A stretch of 64,000 bases of DNA from Mactra quadrangularis (Eukaryota; Mollusca; Bivalvia; Venerida; Mactridae), in contig CM046297.1 in the NCBI GenBank assembly GCA_025267735.1, forward strand, positions 15,898,011-15,962,010, written 5' to 3'. Both the position numbers and the translations under genes were made by a program. Below, piece by piece: positions 54,701 to 64,000 of the stretch (the first letter of the stretch is position 1; every line of letters begins with the position of its first letter). Below the pieces are notes generated by a model. It made no database searches. It was not told where the DNA came from and saw only the letters and a program-made list of their open reading frames with translations.

Positions 54701-54949
54701 TTTTTGGATTAGTGCAAGGTTGGCGTAACCTTGTTTAAACCTCAAGTGGCAATTTTTTTTGCTACTGTCCTTTCTAAGGTGGTAACTCCTTTCCGGTTCC
54801 TGTTTTCGTTTTTGGCTTATGGCGATCATTAAATAACAAAACAACAAAACTCTCATTTTGCTTTTTGGCTGGGTGGTAGGCCTGTACTTTTACTGTAGAA
54901 GCTCCGGATTTTTCAACGAAAAAAAAATCGGATAATAGTTTGGCGAAAC

Positions 54950-55018
54950 AAGGGCGGGTGGTTGGGCTGGTGGGCGGTAGGGCGGGCGGTTGGGCGGGTG
55001 GGCGTTTGGGCGGGTTTC
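54950..55018 (+). repeat. G-rich (gggcggt)n tract, quadruplex-prone
   Basis: About ten runs of three G's in 69 bases ('gggcgggtggttgggctggt' ...), enough for several G-quadruplexes on the plus strand. The minus-strand Pro-rich frame at 54890-55075 is a by-product. Confidence 0.85.
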
Positions 55019-55734
55019 GTCCGGTGTCGTTAACAATAGCGTTAAAGTTTTCAATTTAGCATATGCCTCTGCCATTAATTGTCATATCTTTATGAAACTT
55101 CATACAATGATAACATGCCATGTGATGATCAGAATTAGATGGTAACCACAACTCTACCTGGCTTGATTATGGATTATTTCTCTTTGTAATTTTTGCGTTC
55201 AAGTTTTAAAATCCGGCTTTATTGTGGTTTCCACATTACATTTCTTGTTTAGAGTTAATATTGATATACCCGGAATACTTAAGCATTTATAATCCCTAAA
55301 CCTAATCTATATATTAAATAAACTACTTGAGTACTTGACTGTTGAATGTCAATATGATAACTCGATTATAAATGCTTCTGATACTTTAGGAATAATATAA
55401 ATATACCATATACATGTATTTTATTTCATCAAATGCAAGCAAATTTTAAGTTAAACCTTCTTAAATGGGAAATAACTGACTTTGACGTAAGTACACGATA
55501 TACTAAATTATTGCCCATTTATAAAATTGTACATTACAACAAAAGCTGCTGGTAAATCTAGTGGTGTAAAATAATGTAAAACTGTTTGTGATTCATCGTG
55601 CCAAATTCGCTATTCTTCATCTGCATTTCCGCCAAACCTCTGCGGGCTTCGCTACTTACTTTCGTTAGGCATATCTTGATCTCTAGACCCAAATGTCTAG
55701 TAAATAGCACATACAATTGCTAGTTTCTAGATAA
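55019..55734. other. no gene seen
   Basis: Spacer without a supported feature. Confidence 0.45.
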
Positions 55735-55862
55735 TTACTGCCTTCATTGGTACAGAGGTAGGCAAGAAAGTGACTGTAGAAATTATGTTATGATCAGACT
55801 ATAATGAAGGCATGGAGATTATGTCCAGGAATCGAACCCACCGCGCCTTGATTCGAGGTTTA
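55735..55862 (-). repeat. SINE-B relic
   Basis: 'cattggtacagaggtaggca', 'ctgtagaaattatgttatga' and 'gtccaggaatcgaacccacc' mark a diverged minus-strand SINE-B lacking its tail. Confidence 0.7.
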
Positions 55863-58800
55863 TGGTAAAAAATCAGATATTGAGATTTCGTGAAAAGGTT
55901 TAAGCATGCCGCGGTCCCCTTTGTGATGCTTTTGTTTTATTAAAAGGTCCCTTTTAAGCTGAACAGTTGTAGAGTACTACTAACGCATTATCTGGTTTTA
56001 TTTGTATGCCTTAGCGATTAATTACAACTGATTTCGACTCTGACTTTTTAATAGTCGTTTCTTGAGAGACTAAAATCATCAACGTGTAATTGGGCTTTTA
56101 GAACCAGTAACAAAATAGAACTAAAACTTGAAATATGATTGTCTAAATCACATGTGCAGTAATGTCTTCTTAGATAATAACAATAATGCAACTATATTCC
56201 TCTTCGTCTCACATCTAGCTGTTAATCTCATCTGAATATAAGACAGTTTAAACATATCAAAGTGTAGTGATATTAAGATAGAATATGTTTTGTTAAAGCT
56301 CAAGGGAGCTTAAAATAGAATTATAAGATTTAAGAACTCACTGTCTTATTCTCTCGGTGTTTCATTTTGTAATAGCATTACTATTTTAAATCGTTCACCG
56401 AGTTTTATCTAAGTACATAACCATTATCCCATGTGTGCTATTAAATTTACTTGAATTCTAAGAAAGTTTTGACTTTACGACATATCTTTAATGCCATTTG
56501 TAACGCTGTACAGCAATAAGCTTAATGTTCATGGAAAACCATTCGATAAAATTGAGATTTTTGTGAGAGGCGCAGGAAAATATAACTTAATTAATTTGAT
56601 GTAGAAACGCATACTTGTTTTATTGCTGAAGCAACGGTTACTACTGGTAACATGCCTGCATACTGCACTACTGATAGTTAAAAGTTGCTTGTATAATCAA
56701 AATTGGTAAACATCACTCAAAACTAAACAAAGCTCTGACTGAATAAACAAATATCATTAAAATTACAAACACTTTCAACCTAGCGTATACGATCGCAATA
56801 AGATAGTTTTAATATGATTAAGCAGAAATAGTAATTTTAAAACTCTTCCTTTGCTCATAACATATTTTTGAAAGAAAAGTACATACGAACATACGACACA
56901 AACAAAAGTATTGCTTTCAGACTAAAAATTAATTAAAAGACGATTAGTATTTCCGAAATGTAAGATCCATTAATTTCTAATTAATGTAATGTCTAGTACC
57001 TATTCAGTAGAATCCTGTCGGTATTACAATTTGTCTAGGAGAATAAATACAATCCATTATCAGAAAGTGCAATGGTGACATTATATCTCATAATTTTACC
57101 AATTCCCACCAGGAAAATGGTAAAGTAAATACTTTAAAAGAACAATGGTAAATTAGTCCTTGCACTTTGTACCCATTAACTTGGTAAACTTAGTATGTTC
57201 TGACTGGTTAGATAATGTATTTTGCTGTCAAAATACCCAAGACACGACTTGATAAATATGTAAACATTGTAACCAGATATTTCCATTCCTATTAAAATAG
57301 AAGGTTCAATACTGTATGCCAATGATGGTCCCAACAAGAATCCTTCCATAGTGATGCAAAGAGAACGAGTATGCATATATTAATTCAAATGCGCGGGTGT
57401 TTTAGGGTATACGCCGGCATCGTTTTAAATGGTAGAAATGATAACTAAAGGCTGCCAATTGAAATTCACGACCACCAATTTGAGGAAGTACAATCATCTT
57501 TTAAACGAGATGTTAACCATTTGTAATTCCAAATACTAGGGTTGATCCGGAAGAAATAATACAACATCTAACACTTTCAATTTGATGCAATAAGGTTAAT
57601 AAAGTCATGAAAGATAAAATTTTATCATGTTACATAAAAATGTATCACCTGAAAACAATGCATAAGAAATAACTTCATTAAAAATTAAGAATTTGAAAAA
57701 TCGGACATCCGTTCATACGCTTATAGGAACCTCATCGAGTTGCTTCAGTACATTACTTGGCATTTTTAATAAAAGTACTAGAATGTAAACCTATCTTATT
57801 ACTACCAATTACTAGAATGTAAACCTATTTTATTACTATCAATTAGAGTCTCTGCATTCAAACGTATAATTTCTTGATGAGAATATTATGCCTCATTGTG
57901 GCGTTTGCTATTATCACTAGAGTTAAATGCACCTTATCAATTTCTTTTACTGATACTCACTGTAGATTTCTGTTGTCAAATAATCCCATACTTAAATTTG
58001 TAATGACTTTTAAATTAATGTCTAATGTATAAATGTTCTTACATTTTTTGTCTTGCTATTAGTTTATAAGGTTAAGGCATAACGGCCACGAACTTCAAAT
58101 TGTATAATGAGACATTCTAAAAGAGGCATATAAATCTATAAATTTATTATAATGATAATTGATTGAATTTTGTTCGCACTCAGTAGTGTTGTTGGTTTAA
58201 ACATAAAAAGTTTTTTCTTGTTTATTCCATTCAATATGTGATAATTTGTTAAATAATCATAACATTATAAAGAATATGGAATTATCACACAAAATCAGTT
58301 GTTTCTTTGATAAACAAATTGAATTACAGTTAAAATTCGTTTCATTGAAAGAAACTTTACTAGTGACGTCCAAATATTGTATAAAACTGATAAAACAGCC
58401 TAACAATTTATACGACTATATTAAATGTAAGAAAATCAGAAGTAAAAATTAATTTAGTCGAGTTGTTATGCCTTTTAATTCAGCATAAAATAACATTCAA
58501 CAACTTCAAAAAAGATAAATATACAAACTTTTCACATTTTAAAGTCTCTCCAAAGGTCAACCGCCAATATATTACATATTCACAATGCTTACATATTTAT
58601 TATCAAAATCATTTTAATGTCATCACCAGTCAGACACTTGCTCTTTGTGGATTCCCAAGATGTATCCAAATATCTCTTGATAAAGGTGTTCCCGAGTATA
58701 TGAAGCATATACAAATGACATTAAACATAATTCAGACTCACAAATATTCATAAATGAGTCGCTTAGAGAGAGACTGGAAATTAATTCGATTACGGCGTGT

Positions 58801-61800
58801 GTTTCCTACACGATGTAGAAATTCATGGACATAACTTAATATATTTCTCATTTCCAAAATCAATTTAAATCTAAAACACATTAAATAAGTCTGGCTATAA
58901 AGCACAAAACAATAAAAGAACATGCAAAACATTAATATAAGCTATTTTTATAAGCACTTTTTGGCGCGACAAAACATTTGTACTTGTAAAACTTGATCAG
59001 CTATTTTAAACCATCTAACTCATCAGATTTGTTATGTTGAGATTGTAAGCAACATTAACTAGAAAAACATTTCAATTCCATTGTAAGGCATAGAGTCTGA
59101 AATTCTAAATAAAAAAATCAGAATAATATTTTGTCACGACAATTTCATTTTTAAAGAATACTACGAGTATACTCGTAAAATGTGTATATTGTGTAACAAA
59201 ATAAGGCTGAAGGATTCCACAGTCAATTTTCTACATGGCAAATGTGATCAATACAAATGCGTTTAGGCTTTGTGTAGTTTTCTTATATATATATTAAGCG
59301 ATAACCATTTAGTACAAAGAGGTTAAAATACTGCTGAAAGTCAAGTTCTATTGTTAGTACAAGCGCACTTATCCATGTTTCATAATATTTTATATAGAAC
59401 TTGGAAATAACTTGTCTTGTTCATAAAATGTCAAGAAGCCACCGACTTGTTGATTACATTCAATTGGTGATGGCTTAATATAGTTCAAGAAAGATTATTA
59501 GATTAAATGACCAAAGTAATAAAAGTGGAGACCTGTTATAGGTGTGTTATTTTCTAGAAAAGGCTAACATAATATAATGATGAAGATTAATTCAGTAAAT
59601 TTATTGTTGACGCAATTTCTTGTCTCATAAGGTGCATTTTATTAAGACGCAAAGGTGTTATTAAATAGTAACCAAATTATATATTTGATATAAAAAAGTA
59701 GTAATTAACTACCTAGTCAGTCTATTTCATCTAATTACGAGAATATACTTTGTCCACTTTACTTCAGTCTATTGAGAAAAAATATAATTAGGGGCAAGGA
59801 AAACTTAGAAAAATCGATATCTTACAATAGTCGTCATTTTCTTTGTTTGAGTTTAGTTGCTCACAGCATACGCTTCCTTCGCATCTCAGTGAATACTCTA
59901 CCGTGACATAGAAATTGTGAGTGAAACATTCGGCCGATGCACAGAACAGTACTTAAAGCAAATAGGTTAAACCATATAAACAATCGTTATCAAAAAGTAT
60001 ATTTATTGATTCAATTTGAACGATTTTATCCGAACATTCAAACCTTGTCGGAGACTTCTACAATTTTTCACTGTAAAAGTATCAGTGATATGTGGTTCGT
60101 GCCTGTACTGTAGTGTAAGTAGGAAAAAGTACTAACAGAAACGATGTATTCTATCTGTGTATAAATATCAAATTACCCGTGGAAGAGTGTTAATGAGCCA
60201 TTTATTTCAGCTAAAGTCATTCATTTATCTGAAAGAACAAAGTCACGCGGACAAGCTTGTAAAGGAATGTCGTGCTCTGAAATAATACATATCAATACAA
60301 AAATCACAAAAAAGCTTTATAAGCGGAAGGAAATTTCCGGAAGATCAAATTCAACAGCATGATTATTCTACAGATAGGTATTGACTTTGTGGTTAAGTAT
60401 ATAACTTCTTTAGTACAATATCAGAGTAATGACAAAGCACATTTAATGTGAGCATCTTCCTCACCCACGTCTGTTTATTTTTTTTCCATTTTACAGGCCT
60501 TTTTACATTAAACTGTCTATATTCGCCAAATAATCACTTACTCTGATTTCTTCTCCTCCATTTGCCTAATATCGTGTCTTGTCTTGTTTTTAGACAATCT
60601 ATATTACAAAAAATGTCTGATCACGCAATTAACTGTCACAGGAAAACAATTATCGCAGCAGACTAAAACAGATTATACTTCATACACTTCAACTTTTGTG
60701 GAACAGGGACAAAATACTCGTCGATTATTTGGAACAATTTAATTAAAAGGATGCTTTGTATAAATGTTTCTAGTAAAGATTTTTTTCCAGCATTTTCATT
60801 GGTGTTTGTTTTGTTCCGAAAATTGGGTTATTCAGTGCATATGTACTGAGCTGAGAAATCAAGGTTTTATCAACTTAGAAGCGTCACAGATTAAAAAACA
60901 CTTATTTCTATCAACTGTTAATATAATCAATTTAATTTATATTTCTTTAGTATAAAGAGAAGAAACGATGAAACATTACTAAAATATCACTTTTGCAGTT
61001 GCGAATTCAGACATGTTCTCCATTAGCTCTCTAAATAATGGTCAATTATAGAATTCTGGTTACTAAAACTGACAAAAACAAGCTCATGGCTTATCTGGGT
61101 ATAAGTTTTAATGATATTTGAAAGAAGTCACTAGAAAAAATGATCACTATCTAATAAGATGAAAATTTCATCCAAGGTGTATGCTCGATAAGTTTGTTTT
61201 CGAAGTGTTAAGAAGTTCATAGAAATCTAAATATCCGTTAACATGCCAAATTGACTTAACATATGAATTTGATACTAATACATAAGAACTGTCATTTTAG
61301 ACATCTGGATAATGCATTTAATGCTACGGAAAAGGACATATTTTTAATTCAGTTTGCCTTTGATAAAGTTTTGGAAAATATGACAGTTTAAATGTAATTT
61401 TAGTTTATCGTCCCTTTAGATAAATTTACGATCGTGGTTTGTTATTCAATGACTGATGAATGGAGAATATATACTTCATAAGTCAGATTGACACACACGC
61501 ACAAATGTGTACCAGCTGAAAATGACATTAATTCTTACTAGCACCTACATTACATTTCTTGCTTTTAATAATAATATCATTTCAGCAAAATCCACTTCAA
61601 TCCTAACGGCATTACCAGCATTGATATTTGTCTGGCTACAAAACAAATCCATTCCAGAAAGTGCTACGTAGACAGAAATTTTAATTTATCAGTTAATCAG
61701 TTCCCTACAGGAGAATCTTAATAGCTCTTCCATTCAAATTATTGGTTCAAAGTAGATCAAGAAAACTATTACGCGCCATAGAAAAGCATGAACTCTATAT

Positions 61801-62433
61801 ATTGATTGTAAAATGGTTGAGACGAAATAGAATAACGGTTAGTAATTCCAATAACTAACCATTTACATGCCGTGCATTCGTTGAACACTTAATTACAGCA
61901 GCAACGTTGTAATAATATTTAAAATTTGTATCTTTATAACAAATATGGCACCACTTTTAAACAACGTTCTTCGTGGTACCTTTTTAATTAAACAATAACA
62001 TGAGGAACTAATCTAGGTTTCGACTTGCTGTATGCCAATCAGCTTACACCGAATATTTTAGTTAATGCTATTAAACATGCATTTCTGCCCACTGAGCAAC
62101 GTATTTCAGAAAAACGCCGTTATCATTTCATTGAACATAAACATTTTAACGACGTACCTGATTAGAAAGAAGTCATAATTAAAGACAACCAGATTATACA
62201 ACAACATAAACAGATGACCGTCCTTAATGTATATGATTTATCGGCCATCCATTCTTTAGTACCTAAAACTATATCAAATAGCTTTAGATCTCTAATTGAC
62301 ATGTCTACAACTAATACTTGAAGCAATTGTTTTAGTCAACTTAATGGACTAATTTTGTTATCGGTATATTTCAAGAATCTTGTGTACATCTTGTCGTTTA
62401 TTTGTAATGGAGGCACAATAAAGTGTTAGAATA
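55863..62433. other. 6.6 kb repeat-poor stretch, no gene seen
   Basis: The longest segment without identifiable repeats. Frames at 57176, 58246, 58463, 58738 and 60764 are short, AT-driven and without a domain. A 30-base motif near 59868-59898 ('cgcttccttcgcatctcagt') resembles 48753-48775. It may be intergenic or a large intron of a gene outside the window. Confidence 0.4.
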
Positions 62434-62842
62434 AAATCTCCGTAAACAGATATCCTGTAGAGCGTGGTCGTACAGGAAATCTACTGTCTCCGTGAAAGGT
62501 CACGTCGAGATGAACTTTGTGTCGACCAATCAATGCGTAGCTTTCATCTAGACGACAACACTATTTATCACATTTTGATTTCGTAATTTCTATTTTTAGA
62601 CCAAGGTTTGCATGCTAACTTAACAGCGGTATTATTCACAGTCTGCGATTGGGCGGCTCATTTTAAATTGCGTGACGTAGACGATGTAAACAAGTTACGT
62701 ATCATAACAATTTCGTCATGAATATTATGATGAGAAAAGGTCACCTGAACGTAACCTTCGTTTGAAAAAGGCCAGATCTAAAATAGTGAGTAGGCGAGCG
62801 GAAATTTTTAGATCGGGTTTTAATCAGATTGAAAGAGATCTG
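62434..62842 (+). repeat. interspersed repeat R1, copy 2
   Basis: Inverted counterpart of 11255-11668, with similarity over its full length ('aatctccgtaaacagatatc' to 'ggttttaatcagattg'). There are a few small indels. No coding frame. Confidence 0.85.
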
Positions 62843-62943
62843 ACAATAGAGTTTGAGCTAATTAACTTGAAACAAATAAACCTATTACATTCGTCAATAT
62901 TAATGATAAGTTAAACTCACGTGACTTGTCCAGATTAAATTGA

Positions 62944-62974
62944 ATATATATATATATATTTATATATATATTTG
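62944..62974. repeat. (AT)n microsatellite
   Basis: Alternating A and T over about 30 bases with one interruption. Confidence 0.9.
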
Positions 62975-63617
62975 TTGCAGTCTAAAACAGGCTTTCAAAA
63001 ATAATGGATTCATTACGGATAAGTTACGACCACAGAGAAAAAGCAGACAACAACTTATGCTTGTGTTGAAATTAAATCAGAGATAATCTTTAAGAGATAA
63101 GCCAATATGTCTTAAAGAAAGTATAAAAGGTGTAGGTAGCATGTATGCCATTTTTATCAACCTTTGACCAGTCAAATTTCTTATTTACTAAGTTTCTTGT
63201 ATTTCAAAAAATGCTATTTTCATACCATCGGCAGTCAGACACTTGCTGTCTGTGCAAAGTCATCTGCGATCAAAATTAACAAGTGAATCACATGAAGAAT
63301 ATATAAAAGTAAAATTAGCACAGCTGTACTGGTTAGAGGCTAGAAATTGATGCAAATGAGGGTCTAGGGTTTTCAATCTGTTGTTTAAAGTCATTGTAAA
63401 ATTCTGTCTTCTCTGCAAAGCTCTCTGTGAGCACCACGTTAGTGTCCAGCGGAGACAAAAAATTCATCACCTGAAAATGTAAAGTTGACAGAAGCTATTT
63501 CAAAAACACTTCCTGTTGCAACAATTTATTTGATTTGTCAGAAGTATCACTTAAAACTAAACATAGAATAACAACTTCATGCCATTTTTACCACACTAAT
63601 CCCTGCTTGTAATTGTT
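62975..63617. other. no gene seen
   Basis: AT-rich spacer. 'cggcagtcagacacttgctg' at 63229-63248 resembles 'accagtcagacacttgctc' at 58625-58643, a short shared segment of unknown type. Confidence 0.4.
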
Positions 63618-63722
63618 AAGATATTTAGCCTTTCCAGGAGGAGTGAGTAGGTTGACTGACCGCCGTTATATGACCAATAAATGTGTTGCAACGGCGTTAA
63701 ACCCAACAAAACAAACAAATAA
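63618..63722 (+). repeat. SINE-B 3' end
   Basis: 'tttagcctttccaggaggag', 'gactgaccgccgttatatga' and 'gcaacggcgttaaacccaac' form the last ~105 bases of SINE-B. The 5' part is missing. Confidence 0.88.
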
Positions 63723-64000
63723 TATATTTGTTAAGAAAAAAATTAATTTGAAACACCGTTTTAATGTTTTATTGTAACTTCCCCGAGAAAAAAAATAAAC
63801 ACATCAACAATCAGACATATCTAAGAGGAAAAATAAGTAATTCATCGAAAATGCATACATTTTTCCCAGCAAATTTGAGTTATGTCTTGTTTGCTAGCTC
63901 TACCCTACTGACACATATTCATAGAGATAAATCTCATGATGTATATTTTCCTAACATTTAGTAATTACGTGTAGTACAAACATATTTATTAAGAAGACGT

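Noticed and set aside
54890..55075. Proline-rich minus-strand frame
   Set aside because: It is produced by the (gggcggt)n tract and has no other coding signal.

Overview
This window is eukaryotic DNA, about two thirds A+T, with no intact protein-coding gene that I can support and no genuine rRNA or tRNA gene. The repeat content points to a bivalve mollusc. There are tRNA-headed SINEs whose 3' ends carry a conserved '(t)acggcgttaaa(c)cc' block and an A-rich tail, short 'tatacccccgc ... gcgggggtat' elements, 'aggtcaaaaactaggtcac'-type repeats, and many TA-flanked MITEs. The species is an inference and I do not name one. The labels SINE-A, -B, -C, -D and R1 are mine, used only to link copies inside this window.

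Layout. 1-9.8 kb: mostly unassigned AT-rich sequence with scattered SINEs, including a SINE-A nested in a SINE-B with a matching target duplication. 9.9-10.9 kb: a 1.07 kb terminal-inverted-repeat (TIR) element that carries a TATA box and a short basic reading frame. 11-24 kb: MITEs, a pogo-like element filled with a 73-bp minisatellite, a hAT-like element with a nested SINE-C, a mollusc-type multi-module repeat with a nested MITE, and the 3' end of a LINE on the minus strand. 24.8-37.6 kb: the only recognisable host gene, a decayed, spliced copy of POMGNT1 (protein O-mannose beta-1,2-N-acetylglucosaminyltransferase). At least seven exons lie in order on the plus strand with good splice sites, but most carry nonsense codons or frameshifts. 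Its introns are packed with transposons and SINEs. 38.4-39.6 kb: a perfect short hairpin next to a 606-bp foldback element. 39.9-42.3 kb: a 21-bp satellite with a 93-bp higher-order repeat. 42.9-47.6 kb: a second, degenerate satellite of about 66 bp whose monomer is itself palindromic. 48.1-53.1 kb: a Tc1/mariner transposase remnant, a 3.07 kb structure with ~210-bp inverted ends holding a nonautonomous Helitron and palindromic hairpins, and several foldback elements. 53-64 kb: few repeats and long stretches in which I see no gene.

Nothing here looks like an operon or multi-gene system. The main biological content is a dead glycosyltransferase gene and a dense record of layered mobile-element insertions, many of them datable relative to each other by nesting and target-site duplications. 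The most unusual items are the POMGNT1-like pseudogene with intact splice signals, the palindromic-monomer satellite, the long foldback elements, and two TIR elements carrying unrecognised reading frames.
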